A stretch of DNA of 64,000 nt from Kluyvera genomosp. 1 (GTDB taxonomy: Bacteria; Pseudomonadota; Gammaproteobacteria; Enterobacterales; Enterobacteriaceae): the NCBI RefSeq assembly GCF_001266615.1, contig NZ_LGHZ01000003.1, positions 48,331-112,330 on the forward strand. Reading direction: 5' to 3'. Made by a program: the position numbers and the translations under genes. Positions 18,339-28,957 of the stretch are shown here, piece by piece; within the stretch, counting starts at the first letter, position 1, and each line of letters begins with the position of its first letter. The notes beneath the pieces are model-generated. The model did not search any database and had not been told where the DNA came from. It saw nothing but the letters and a program-made list of their open reading frames with translations.

Positions 18339-18476
18339 GTCTGTGCTACCTGGCTGGACTTTTTTTCCATTTTCAGCCGCACCTCGTTTCCTTTTGCGTT
18401 ACTCTGGTAGCCGTATAATAAGAAGCACGACGCTTCATGTTTTGAATAATAAGACAACGCAGTAAACAGGGAACGC

Positions 18477-20123
18477 ATGGAAATATTCTTCACCATACTC
18501 ATCATGACCCTCGTGGTTTCGCTGTCTGGGGTGGTCACGCGCGTACTGCCATTCCAGGTCCCACTTCCGTTAATGCAAATTGCTATCGGTGCGATGCTCG
18601 CATGGCCGACTTTTGGTTTGCATGTTGAATTCGACCCCGAACTGTTCCTCGTGCTGTTCATCCCGCCGCTGCTATTTGCCGACGGCTGGAAGACACCGAC
18701 GCGCGAATTTATCGAGCACGGCAGGGAGATCCTCGGGCTAGCGCTGGCATTGGTGCTGGTGACTGTCGTGGGGATTGGCTTCCTGATTTACTGGATAGTC
18801 CCAGGTATCCCGCTTATCCCTGCGTTTGCGCTGGCGGCGGTGCTGTCACCGACCGATGCGGTCGCGCTCTCCGGTATTGTTGGGGAGGGGCGGATACCGA
18901 AAAAAATCATGGGCATTTTGCAGGGCGAAGCGTTGATGAACGACGCCTCCGGCCTGGTATCGCTGAAATTTGCCGTCGCGGTGGCGATGGGGACCATGGT
19001 CTTTACCGTTGGCGGTGCCACGGTGGAGTTCCTGAAAGTCGCCATTGGCGGCATCCTGGCGGGCTTTGTGGTCAGCTGGCTGTACGGGCGCTCAATGCGT
19101 TTCCTCAGCCGCTGGGGCGGCGATGAGCCGGCCACGCAGATTGTGCTGCTGTTCCTGCTGCCGTTTGCCTCGTATCTGATTGCTGAACATATTGGCGTAT
19201 CCGGTATCCTGGCGGCCGTTGCGGCGGGGATGACCATCACCCGTTCCGGCGTGATGCGTACCGCCCCGCTGGCGATGCGCCTGCGCGCCAACAGCACCTG
19301 GGCGATGCTCGAGTTTGTGTTTAACGGCATGGTGTTCCTGCTGTTGGGCCTGCAGCTGCCGGATATTCTTCAGAGTTCGCTGGTGGCGGCTGAAGCCGAT
19401 CCGAACGTGGAAACCTGGATGCTGTTTACCGATATCATCTTGATTTACGCGGCACTGATGCTGGTGCGTTTTGGCTGGCTGTGGACGATGCGCAAGTTAA
19501 GCCAGCGTTTCCTGAAAAAGAAACCGATGGAGTTTGGCTCCTGGACTACGCGTGAGCTGCTGATTTCTTCCGTTGCCGGGGTGCGCGGGGCAATTACCCT
19601 TGCCGGTGTGCTCTCTATTCCGCTGCTGTTACCGTCCGGCGACGTGTTCCCGGCGCGCTATGAGCTGGTGTTTCTTGCCGCTGGGGTGATTCTGTTCTCG
19701 CTGTTTGTTGGCGTGATTGCGCTGCCAATTCTGCTGCGTCATATCGAGTCGACCGACAATGTCCAGCAGCGCAAAGAAGAGCGGCTGGCGCGTGCGGCGA
19801 CGGCGGACGTGGCGATTGTCGCTATCCAGAAAATGGAAGAGCGTCTGGCGGCAGATACCGATGAGAATATCGACAACCAGCTGCTGACCGAAGTCAGTTC
19901 GCGCGTCATCGGTAACCTGCGCCGTCGAGTGGATGGGCGTAATGATGTGGAAACATCGATGCTGGAAGAGCAGCTGGAGCGCCGCTTCCGTCTTGCCGCA
20001 TTACGTTCTGAACGCGGTGAGCTTTATCACCTGCGCGCCACGCGGCAGATCAGCAACGAGACCTTGCAGAAGCTGCTGCATGACCTCGACCTGCTGGAAG
20101 CGCTGCTGATTGAAGATGCGTAG
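18477..20123 (+). CDS. yjcE: CPA1-family Na+/H+ antiporter YjcE
   Basis: 548 residues, nearly the E. coli YjcE length. About 12 membrane segments make the antiporter core. The ion-site motif LSPTDAVALSGIVGEGRIPKK and GEALMNDASGLV carry the conserved acidic residues, and FAGVRGAITLAGV is present as SVAGVRGAITLAG. A soluble C-terminal tail of about 140 residues (RKEERLARAATADVAI onward) is helical and charged. Predicted to exchange Na+ or K+ for protons; the physiological role is not established. Confidence 0.92.
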   Translation: MEIFFTILIMTLVVSLSGVVTRVLPFQVPLPLMQIAIGAMLAWPTFGLHVEFDPELFLVLFIPPLLFADGWKTPTREFIEHGREILGLALALVLVTVVGIGFLIYWIVPGIPLIPAFALAAVLSPTDAVALSGIVGEGRIPKKIMGILQGEALMNDASGLVSLKFAVAVAMGTMVFTVGGATVEFLKVAIGGILAGFVVSWLYGRSMRFLSRWGGDEPATQIVLLFLLPFASYLIAEHIGVSGILAAVAAGMTITRSGVMRTAPLAMRLRANSTWAMLEFVFNGMVFLLLGLQLPDILQSSLVAAEADPNVETWMLFTDIILIYAALMLVRFGWLWTMRKLSQRFLKKKPMEFGSWTTRELLISSVAGVRGAITLAGVLSIPLLLPSGDVFPARYELVFLAAGVILFSLFVGVIALPILLRHIESTDNVQQRKEERLARAATADVAIVAIQKMEERLAADTDENIDNQLLTEVSSRVIGNLRRRVDGRNDVETSMLEEQLERRFRLAALRSERGELYHLRATRQISNETLQKLLHDLDLLEALLIEDA

Positions 20124-20194
20124 CCAACGGCTGATGTCGCGCCCACCGTGGCGCGACGGTTGTCCGGGTGAGGCCGTGATGCCGACCCCGGGCA

Positions 20195-21079
20195 TCACTC
20201 CGGCAGCGTAAATCCCTCGCAGCACTTCAGCCATGCCTGGGCGCTGTGCGACATATACACTCCTTCTCGCCAAATCATCCCCAACTGCCAGCGCAGTTCG
20301 CTTTCTAGCGGCAGCCAGCGCAGGGTTTTTGCATCTAAACGTCGACAGATAGGCTCCGGTAAAATGGCGACGCCGACTCCCGCCTGCACCATGGCGGCGA
20401 GAAAATCCCATTGCCCGCTACGAACCGCGATCCGTGGTTTAACATCGTGACGCGCAAACAGCTGCATTAACTGACGGCTGAGGGCGAAATCTTCGTTATA
20501 AATCAATAGCGGATGGGCCGCTAACTGCTGTGGTGACACCGAGGTTTGCTCTAGCCAATCGCCGGAACGTGGCACCAGCACGCACAGTGGGTGGCTGAAC
20601 AGCGGTCGGGTGGTGAGCATGCTCTCTTCTTCCACCGGCAGCGCGGTCATCGCTAAATCCAGTTCGCCGTTAATCACCGCCTGCTGCACGGTCAGGCCGC
20701 CAAACTCGGAAATCTTAAGCTCTACGCCGGGGTAGCGCTGGCGAAACAGGCCAATGGGTCCTGCCATTAGCATACCGACCATCGGTGGGATTCCCAGCCG
20801 CAGCACGCCTTTATTGAGGTGATTGATATCGCTGAGTTCAGCTTCCAACTGCCGGAATTCATCAAGAATCGCTAGCCCGCGCTCGAACACGACCTGCCCG
20901 GTATCGGTCATTAACAGCTTACGACCGTCGCGAATGAGCAGGGTGCAGTTCAGCTCATCTTCCAGATTTTTGAGCATCTTGCTGATGGTCGGTTGCGTCA
21001 CAAAAAGCTTCTCCGCGGCGCGGGTAAAGCTCTGCTGACGCACAACTTCGACAAAGTAGCGCAGCGTTCTTATGTCCAT
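20195..21079 (-). CDS. LysR-type regulator of the adjacent cidAB operon (CidR-like)
   Basis: 294 residues. The N-terminal HTH (MDIRTLRYFVEVVRQQSFTRAAEKLFVTQPTISK) is followed by a periplasmic-binding-protein-like effector domain (GVLRLGIPPMVGMLMAGPIGLF). It resembles the CidR/YwbI group that activates cidAB-type genes in response to acetate or overflow metabolites. It is transcribed divergently from cidA across about 100 bp, the classic LysR-target arrangement. No E. coli counterpart lies between yjcE and actP. The effector here is inferred only. Confidence 0.85.
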   Translation of the reverse strand: MDIRTLRYFVEVVRQQSFTRAAEKLFVTQPTISKMLKNLEDELNCTLLIRDGRKLLMTDTGQVVFERGLAILDEFRQLEAELSDINHLNKGVLRLGIPPMVGMLMAGPIGLFRQRYPGVELKISEFGGLTVQQAVINGELDLAMTALPVEEESMLTTRPLFSHPLCVLVPRSGDWLEQTSVSPQQLAAHPLLIYNEDFALSRQLMQLFARHDVKPRIAVRSGQWDFLAAMVQAGVGVAILPEPICRRLDAKTLRWLPLESELRWQLGMIWREGVYMSHSAQAWLKCCEGFTLPE

Positions 21080-21181
21080 GATTATGCCTCTAAACTATGC
21101 TACCGATGAGTTTAATTCATTTCTGTCATCATCGTTGCCTCACTATACTGTGCGCCTGTGATTTTTTCTGGACATCCCTCC

Positions 21182-21592
21182 ATGGCCGAGGCCTTAGGGC
21201 GCGTAGTGCCCTCCGTTTTAAACCGTCTGCAAATTCCGGTACAGGTGCTGCTGTACGCCGGGCTGTTTGTTTTTGCTGAATATCTGGTGAGCTGGCTGAA
21301 TCTGCCGCTGCCCGCCAACCTTGTGGGCATGATCCTGCTGCTGGCGCTGATTGTCTGCCATATCGTGCCGCTGAAATGGGTCCGCGCGGGGTCGCGCTGG
21401 TTACTGGCGGAAATGCTGCTGTTCTTCGTTCCGGCGGTGGTCGCCGTGGTGAACTACGCACAGTTGCTGATGATTGACGGCTGGCGGATTTTCCTGGTGA
21501 TTGCGTTAAGCACGATGATGGTGCTGGGCGCGACCGCCTGGGTGGTCGACAAAGTCTATCGCTACGAAATGAAACGGATGCGCCATGACTAA
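21182..21592 (+). CDS. cidA: CidA/LrgA family holin-like inner-membrane protein
   Basis: 136 residues from the ATG at 21182 (MAEALGRVVPSVLNRLQIP). A GTG at 21158 would add eight residues but has no ribosome site, so the ATG is preferred with moderate certainty. Four membrane segments include LPLPANLVGMILLLALI and LLAEMLLFFVPAVVAVVNY, both CidA/LrgA signatures. The family is linked to murein hydrolase export, cell lysis control and, in Bacillus YwbH/YsbA relatives, pyruvate or acetate movement. It overlaps cidB by 8 bp, so the two are translationally coupled. Confidence 0.87.
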   Translation: MAEALGRVVPSVLNRLQIPVQVLLYAGLFVFAEYLVSWLNLPLPANLVGMILLLALIVCHIVPLKWVRAGSRWLLAEMLLFFVPAVVAVVNYAQLLMIDGWRIFLVIALSTMMVLGATAWVVDKVYRYEMKRMRHD

Positions 21593-22274
21593 CTTTCAGC
21601 TCAGCGTCGCGTGTCTGGTGATTACGCTGGTGCTCTATTTTGCCAACAAGCGCCTGTATCGCCGTTTTCGTAAATTGCCGCTGATGCCGCTGGTACTGAC
21701 GCCGGTGCTGTTGGTGCTGCTACTGGTGTTCGGCCATATCTCCTATCAGAACTATATGGGCGAGGCGCACTGGTTGCTGTGGTTGTTGGGGCCTGCAACC
21801 ATCGCTTTTGCCGTACCGGTCTACGACAATCTGGCGATTATCAAACGCCACTGGATGTCACTTTCCGCCGGGGTGATTACTGCCACGGTGGTCGCAGTGA
21901 CCAGCTCAGTGTGGCTGGCGCGGCTGTTTACCCTGCCGGATGAGATCCAGCGAAGCCTGGCGGTGCGCTCTATCACCACACCGTTTGCGCTGGCGGCGGC
22001 AAAATCCCTCGGCGGTCAGCCGGAGCTGGTGGCGCTGTTCGTGGTGGTGACCGGGGTGTTCGGCATGGCCATTGGTGACGTGCTGTTTCTGCGGTTATCG
22101 ATTCGCGAAGGAATGGCCAAAGGCGCCGGTTTTGGTGCCGCATCGCACGGTGCCGGGACGGCGCGTTCGTATGAGTTAGGCCCGCAGGAAGGCGTGGTGG
22201 CCAGTCTGGTGATGATGCTTTCCGGCGTAGTCATGGTGCTGGTCGCGCCGATGGTTGGCTGGCTGATGTTTTAG
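21585..22274 (+). CDS. cidB: CidB/LrgB family membrane protein
   Basis: 229 residues, strongly hydrophobic. LrgB-family motifs are KSVTTPFALA-like SITTPFALAAAKSLGG, GVFGMAIGDVLFLRL and the late GAASHGAGTARSYELGPQEG. The start ATG sits inside the last codons of cidA (ATGACTAA). It works with CidA as a two-part membrane system for murein hydrolase activity or small-acid transport. Converges on the sugar-binding-protein gene. Confidence 0.88.
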   Translation: MTNFQLSVACLVITLVLYFANKRLYRRFRKLPLMPLVLTPVLLVLLLVFGHISYQNYMGEAHWLLWLLGPATIAFAVPVYDNLAIIKRHWMSLSAGVITATVVAVTSSVWLARLFTLPDEIQRSLAVRSITTPFALAAAKSLGGQPELVALFVVVTGVFGMAIGDVLFLRLSIREGMAKGAGFGAASHGAGTARSYELGPQEGVVASLVMMLSGVVMVLVAPMVGWLMF

Positions 22275-22279
22275 GCCGT

Positions 22280-22303
22280 GGCTGGGTCGGCGCAAGGCGA
22301 CCC
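22280..22303. terminator. Hairpin between cidB and the convergent binding-protein gene
   Basis: A perfect 8-bp stem CTGGGTCG / CGACCCAG with an 8-nt loop in the 42-bp gap between convergent stops. No T-run on either side. Confidence 0.45.
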
Positions 22304-22316
22304 AGCACTGAACGGC

Positions 22317-23594
22317 TTAACGATTCAAACGGCGAACAATACGCTCTACCTGCTGACGGAAATCGGCGGCAACCTGGGCGATAGGCCTGCCCTGATCAAG
22401 TTTCTCGCGGGCGGACATAAACTGATCGACTACCTGCAAATCCTCAATGTATGGCGTCGCGACCACGGTGGTGGGCAGCGATTGCGCCTGTCTTAAACCC
22501 GCAACAACCGGATCGTGAGGGTCAATCACCCCTTTCGCTGTTAACAGCGTTTCGGCGGTTTTACTCAATGGAATACCGCGCTCAAGACCCAGCGCTTCGA
22601 TAGCCTGCGGATCGTTGAGCAGGAAATTCACCAGCATGGCCGCTTCTTGCGGATGCTTCGTCGACTTCGCCACCGAGAACATCTGTGCCGTCTTGAAGTA
22701 GACGCCGGACTCCGTTACGCCGGGCTGCATGATGTAATCCCCGAGCACCAGTTTGGCCGGTGGCGTGAGATTGTTGATATACATGCGGATAGAGATATTC
22801 CACGTAAAGGTCCCACCCCATTCGCCGTTAATCCACGGCTTCATTTCGTAAAGGTTACCTTTGCCGTAAGAGGAGAGTGTTTTCGGCGACGGTACCACGT
22901 GGTCATCGCTCAGACGTTTCACAAAGCGGAATGCCTCTTCCCATTGCGCATCGCTCCACGTAAATTTGCCGCGGCTGTCGAACATCGGTTTCTGGTATTT
23001 CTGCATCATGTAGGCGTTGAGCAGCAGGATGACGTCCTGATCGACCATGCTGTAGGGATAGTACGGATTCCCCAGTTTTTGCTGGAAGCTTTTTCCGGCC
23101 GCGAAAAGTTCATCCCAGGTTTTCGGATACGCCAGCCCGGCCTTTTTCCAGGAAACGTCGTTGTAGTAAAACACCGGGGCGTTGACCGAAATGGGCAGGC
23201 CGTTGAGCTTGCCGTTGATAGTGGTGGATTGCAAATCTTTGGCCTGATATTGGCTCAAATCCAGCTCATTTTTGAGTTTATTCAGATCGTAATAGCCCTC
23301 GCCATTTTTGGAAAAAACAATCAGCCACGGCCAGTTGGTTTGCATGACGTCCGGCTCGGTACCGCTGGCCATTTGGGTCGTCAGGCGTGAAAGATGCCCA
23401 TCCCAGCCGGTGTATTCGGCTTTTACTTTGATATCGGGATGCGCCTTCTCAAAGGCCTCCAGCGCTTTCAGCGTCGCCTGGTGGCGGCTGTTGCCACCCC
23501 ACCACGACATACGGAGTTCTACGGACTGTTGTGCCCAGGCAGAGGTACACGAAAGTAATAATGATGCGATGACACCTGATGCGATTTTATTCAT
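22317..23594 (-). CDS. TogB-like periplasmic sugar (oligogalacturonide-type) binding protein
   Basis: 425 residues with a signal peptide ending AWA at about residue 21. A lipoprotein site at Cys16 (LLSC) is less likely. It belongs to extracellular solute-binding family 1. It resembles TogB of pectin-degrading Dickeya/Yersinia in MSWWGGNSRHQATLKALEAF, EYTGWDGHLSRLTTQMASGT, EPDVMQTNWPW, YEMKPWINGEWGG and EAAMLVNFLLNDPQAIEALGLERG. No ABC permease or ATPase is encoded in the window, so it is an orphan that would have to serve a distant transporter. The preceding gene on the same strand is a Gfo/Idh/MocA oxidoreductase, 108 bp away. Confidence 0.83.
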   Translation of the reverse strand: MNKIASGVIASLLLSCTSAWAQQSVELRMSWWGGNSRHQATLKALEAFEKAHPDIKVKAEYTGWDGHLSRLTTQMASGTEPDVMQTNWPWLIVFSKNGEGYYDLNKLKNELDLSQYQAKDLQSTTINGKLNGLPISVNAPVFYYNDVSWKKAGLAYPKTWDELFAAGKSFQQKLGNPYYPYSMVDQDVILLLNAYMMQKYQKPMFDSRGKFTWSDAQWEEAFRFVKRLSDDHVVPSPKTLSSYGKGNLYEMKPWINGEWGGTFTWNISIRMYINNLTPPAKLVLGDYIMQPGVTESGVYFKTAQMFSVAKSTKHPQEAAMLVNFLLNDPQAIEALGLERGIPLSKTAETLLTAKGVIDPHDPVVAGLRQAQSLPTTVVATPYIEDLQVVDQFMSAREKLDQGRPIAQVAADFRQQVERIVRRLNR

Positions 23595-23665
23595 TACATG
23601 TCTCCGGAAAGAGGCAGAAATAGTGTTATTAAACAGGTGAGTAACGGCATAATACTGACCATCTT

Positions 23666-23694
23666 TTCCGGCGCGGCTTCCCGCCGCGCCGGAA
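23666..23694. repeat. Strong intercistronic hairpin
   Basis: A perfect 12-bp stem TTCCGGCGCGGC / GCCGCGCCGGAA with a 5-nt loop, 8 bp downstream of the oxidoreductase stop and before the binding-protein gene. No T-run follows on the minus strand, so it looks like an mRNA stabiliser or expression-ratio element rather than a terminator. Binding-protein genes often sit behind such hairpins. Confidence 0.7.
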
Positions 23695-23702
23695 CGAAGG
23701 GC

Positions 23703-24998
23703 TTAGCGTTTCGCCAGGCGGGAAACCAGTTCGAACTCCTTAAAATTCACCGGGCGCTGCTGCTGCATGGAAATATTGCCTGCAATCCCGGTGAGAATGG
23801 ACATCGCACCGGCGCGGTGGTCGGCGGCGCGCTGCAACGGGTCGTTGCCCGGTTCACCGAATAAATCCGCCAGCATGGCGTTGTCGCCGCCGCCGTGGCC
23901 GCCTTCTCCAAGGTTGAATTGGGCTTCCCACGGCTCGGCAAACATTGGGAAGACGGTGATATCACACTGCTCCAGGCTGCCTTCGTTTTCGCGTTCACCG
24001 CCGGCGTTAACGTAGGATTTCTCGACGATTTTCATCTCCAGACGGCCTTCGGTGCCGTTAAACACCACGTTCAGCCCTTCCCATGGCAGATAGGCGTTCA
24101 GCGAGTAGGAAAGCTGGACCTGGTTTTGGTATTTCACCAGCACCGACAGGGTGTCTTCGATGGTGATACCGTCGCTAAACACGCTTTGATCGCGGAAATA
24201 GTTGTCTTCATGCTCGGCATCAAGATACAGCGCTTTGAGCTGTTCGTTGCCTGCCATATTCAGCGCGAAAGGATCGTTTTGGGCTTCGGCATAACCGTGG
24301 GTTCGCGGATAGAACTGCGATACGCCACGTTTTTCCGCATTCTCTTTGCCGTAAAATTGCAGACTACCTTCGGCGTAAACGCGCTCCGGATAACTGCCCA
24401 GCCAGAAGTTCATCAGATCGAAATGGTGGGTCGATTTGTGCACCAGCAGGCCGCCGCTATTGCGTTTTTCACGGTGCCAGCGACGGAAATAGTCCGCGCC
24501 GTGCTCGGTGTTGAGCAGCCACTCAAAGTGAACGGATGTGACATTGCCAATTGCGCCCTGCATCAGCAGTTCGCGCACTTTGCTGTGGTGCGGCGCATAG
24601 CGATAGTTGAAGGCCACGCGCACGGTGTGCCCGGTTTCTTCGATGGCGTCGAGAATACGCAGAGCGCGTTTTTCGTCGATAGTCATTGGTTTTTCGGTGA
24701 TCACGTCGCAGCCAGCCTGCAGCGCCCGGACGATGTAATCATCGTGGGTACGGTCCATGGTGGTAACAATGATGATATCCGGGCGAGTTTCGCGGATCAT
24801 CTCTTCAAACTGCGCCGCTTTCCAGGTGGAAACCGGTTCGGCACCTTCTTTCTGCAGCAGCTTATTGGCGTAATTCATTCGGGTCTGGTTGGTATCACAA
24901 AACGCGACCATTTTGGCATTATCACGCCAGGTTCCACCAATGGCGGAAATATATAAACCTGCACGACCTCCAGTACCGACCAGAGCATATTTTTTCAT
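23703..24998 (-). CDS. Gfo/Idh/MocA family sugar oxidoreductase
   Basis: 431 residues. The N-terminal Rossmann fold starts at once (KKYALVGTGGRAGLYISAI). The family's catalytic-lysine motif appears as VITEKPMTID around residues 95-104. The C-terminal alpha/beta domain carries GGLLVHKSTHHFDLMNFWLG, with the usual lysine and histidines. The family oxidises or reduces pyranosides, inositols and related sugars with NAD(P). The substrate is unknown. It is divergent by only 47 bp from the unknown 525-residue gene and upstream of the TogB-like binding protein, so the three are likely one catabolic unit. Confidence 0.87.
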   Translation of the reverse strand: MKKYALVGTGGRAGLYISAIGGTWRDNAKMVAFCDTNQTRMNYANKLLQKEGAEPVSTWKAAQFEEMIRETRPDIIIVTTMDRTHDDYIVRALQAGCDVITEKPMTIDEKRALRILDAIEETGHTVRVAFNYRYAPHHSKVRELLMQGAIGNVTSVHFEWLLNTEHGADYFRRWHREKRNSGGLLVHKSTHHFDLMNFWLGSYPERVYAEGSLQFYGKENAEKRGVSQFYPRTHGYAEAQNDPFALNMAGNEQLKALYLDAEHEDNYFRDQSVFSDGITIEDTLSVLVKYQNQVQLSYSLNAYLPWEGLNVVFNGTEGRLEMKIVEKSYVNAGGERENEGSLEQCDITVFPMFAEPWEAQFNLGEGGHGGGDNAMLADLFGEPGNDPLQRAADHRAGAMSILTGIAGNISMQQQRPVNFKEFELVSRLAKR

Positions 24999-25045
24999 GG
25001 CATCCTCGATTAAGATATAAATTCAAATATCAGCAAGGCGACGCA

Positions 25046-26623
25046 ATGAAACGTATTCCGCATCAATTGATGGAGCTGAATAGCACTTTTATTTGGCACT
25101 GGCCCTGGTTTATTCAGGGCGTTAAAAGCGCGAAACAGCACGGTTTCACCGGCATCATCCTGCACCAACAGGAACTGCTGTCTTTTCTTGCTACGCCCTC
25201 GCCGTTAAGCCAAAAACTCAACGTCGAGAACCTGATTCATCAACAAAATTACGCACTGCAATATTTAAAACGTGTCGACCAATATCTGGCGGAAAATAAT
25301 TTATCGTTTTGGCTGCAGGGCGAAGCCGCGCCGAGCGACGATATAATTAAGCGTAAATTTCCCGAACTGACTTTCGATGAAAAAAGTTCGCCTGATTTCT
25401 GGCAGCATTTTTATGCTGCGATATTGCATCCGCTACTTCACTCGCTGCCACATCTCAGCGGCTTGATTCTGAGCCTGACCACCCCGGACTTTCAGACCGC
25501 CCGCTGGCAGCAAAGCCTGCACGATGTCTGGAGCCTGCTGCGCGCCCAGGGTAAAAAGCTGGTGCTGCGTGACTATATTGATGACAGCTGGCCCCGGCAG
25601 CAGCTTTCTAACCTGCTGGCGACCCTGCCCGACGATGTCCGCGCGTCGGTCAAAGCCACAGAGCTGGACTATCATCCCGGTTTTGCTAATCACCCGCACA
25701 TTGCTACGTTGCCGGGGCATAAAAAGTGGATCGAGTACGATCTCTTTGGCACCGGCTACGGCTGGACCGCGCTGCCGTGTTACCTGGCCGATGAGATCCG
25801 CGGCCGGTTAAGCTGGGCGCTGAGTGCCGCTGAAAACGAAATTGAAGCCATCACCTCTCGCGTGAGCTGGCAGTGGTTGCCCGATAGCCGTGTGATGGAC
25901 TCCGCCAACGCCGTTAACCTTTTCGGACTCTCCGCGGCCAACCAGACTGCAGAAGAGTCTCAGCCTTCCGCCTTTGAACGCTGGGCGGAGAATCAGCAGC
26001 TCGGCTTTCGCTCACAGCAGGACAAACACCAGCTGTCGGCTATCGTGCACGGTAGCTACGACTGGCTGTGCAAAACGCCGAACTTCCTTGGCCGCCGGTT
26101 GCACTATCAAAGCCAGATCCCGGAAAGCGTGGCTCAAGCCCAGCAGCTTTTGCACATGGACACTCGCAGCGCAAACTGGATGCATGCCTGGCAACCGCTG
26201 ATGCCAACCGACGATCCCGTGTTGGGCAAAGAGCAGCGCGAGCGGGTGGTGCTGGAAAAAGAAGCCGCCTGTTTTTTAGCCTCGCACACGGTACAAAACC
26301 TGCGTGAGCTGATGCCGCGTATTACCTGTCCAAACGACTCGCTGGAGATCCTGCTGGCCGCCTGGCGCAGCGCGGAGGTCTACAGCCAGATGTTTTCCCG
26401 CGTCGCTGCTGCGATGACCGATGTTTTGTGGATCGATCGCTACGGCCCGCAAAGTCTGCCCGCGAATGTACTGCAAACGCACCAGCAGCAGATGTTGCGC
26501 TACTCCGACACACTGGAGCGCTGGCTGGTCAATCCGCCGGCCAGAGGCCCGCTGTTTTTGCCGCTGCTGCTAAGCCCGGAGCGCTTGACTCGTTTTGCCA
26601 ACAGCCTGAGCAAGTCGCTGTGA
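25046..26623 (+). CDS. Uncharacterised 525-residue protein, possibly a glycoside hydrolase-like enzyme
   Basis: I do not recognise this protein with certainty. It has no signal peptide, is probably soluble, and begins MKRIPHQLMELNSTFIWHWPWF with AAGGCGACG upstream. The middle reads like a (beta/alpha)8 barrel: FTGIILHQQELL, LSGLILSLTTPDF, KKLVLRDYIDD, then KWIEYDLFGTGYGWTALPCY followed by DEIRGRLSWAL. The last pattern recalls alpha-glucuronidase-like (GH67/GH115-type) enzymes, but this is an impression, not a demonstrated match. Divergent from a Gfo/Idh/MocA gene and near a sugar-binding protein, it could act on an imported uronide or glycoside. It is followed by 210 bp of noncoding DNA before the actP terminator. 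Confidence 0.6.
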   Translation: MKRIPHQLMELNSTFIWHWPWFIQGVKSAKQHGFTGIILHQQELLSFLATPSPLSQKLNVENLIHQQNYALQYLKRVDQYLAENNLSFWLQGEAAPSDDIIKRKFPELTFDEKSSPDFWQHFYAAILHPLLHSLPHLSGLILSLTTPDFQTARWQQSLHDVWSLLRAQGKKLVLRDYIDDSWPRQQLSNLLATLPDDVRASVKATELDYHPGFANHPHIATLPGHKKWIEYDLFGTGYGWTALPCYLADEIRGRLSWALSAAENEIEAITSRVSWQWLPDSRVMDSANAVNLFGLSAANQTAEESQPSAFERWAENQQLGFRSQQDKHQLSAIVHGSYDWLCKTPNFLGRRLHYQSQIPESVAQAQQLLHMDTRSANWMHAWQPLMPTDDPVLGKEQRERVVLEKEAACFLASHTVQNLRELMPRITCPNDSLEILLAAWRSAEVYSQMFSRVAAAMTDVLWIDRYGPQSLPANVLQTHQQQMLRYSDTLERWLVNPPARGPLFLPLLLSPERLTRFANSLSKSL

Positions 26624-26794
26624 ATAAAGAATAAAAACTGCGGTGGGGATTGTCTGCAAACGTCGTAGAGGTAAAACCGAGGATGGGTGTGAAAAGCGAA
26701 AAAGCGTGATTGCCTTCGCGAATCACAGATAAACCCTGTGATGCGCGTCGGCTTTTATCATTTTGATGACGTGATAAACATCACCTGAAGGGAC

Positions 26795-26825
26795 AAAAAA
26801 TGTGATCCCCGACCGGCGGTCGGGG
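26795..26825 (-). terminator. Intrinsic terminator of acs-yjcH-actP
   Basis: On the minus strand CCCCGACC GCC GGTCGGGG then ATCACATTTTTTG. It lies 9 bp past the actP stop. Confidence 0.85.
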
Positions 26826-26833
26826 AGGGGATT

Positions 26834-28797
<1,964 letters not shown>

Positions 28798-28852
28798 AGA
28801 GTCTCCAGAGGTTCTTATTGGTAGTGTTTTTTGTGCAAATCAGAACACCGTA

Positions 28853-28949
28853 CGCTTCCTTCTTCCGAGGGAAGAAGGATAGGGCGAGGGGCGGTGTACG
28901 GTAATGACACCCTCACCCCGGCCCTCTCCCGGTAACAGGAGAGGGGGAA
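28853..28949. repeat. G/C-rich intergenic palindromic repeat in the acs-yjcH gap (copy A)
   Basis: A composite of small hairpins: CTTCTTCC / GGAAGAAG, then a G-rich arm, then ACCCTCACCCCGGCCCTC and CTCTCC / GGAGAG. The motif CCCTCACCC..CCCTCTCC..GGAGAGGG is shared with the phnE-phnD gap (50347-50436), so both belong to one repeat family of this genome. In acs-yjcH it interrupts an operon and could set acs:actP expression ratios. Confidence 0.65.
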
Positions 28950-28957
28950 GTCTTCGC

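Noticed and set aside
23895..24956. Plus-strand open frame of 353 codons opposite the Gfo/Idh/MocA gene
   Set aside because: Antisense shadow; the minus-strand product has a clear Rossmann motif and EKP signature.
28853..28949. CRISPR-like short repeats in the acs-yjcH gap
   Set aside because: The repeats are inverted hairpin arms of one dispersed intergenic element, not regularly spaced direct repeats with unique spacers.
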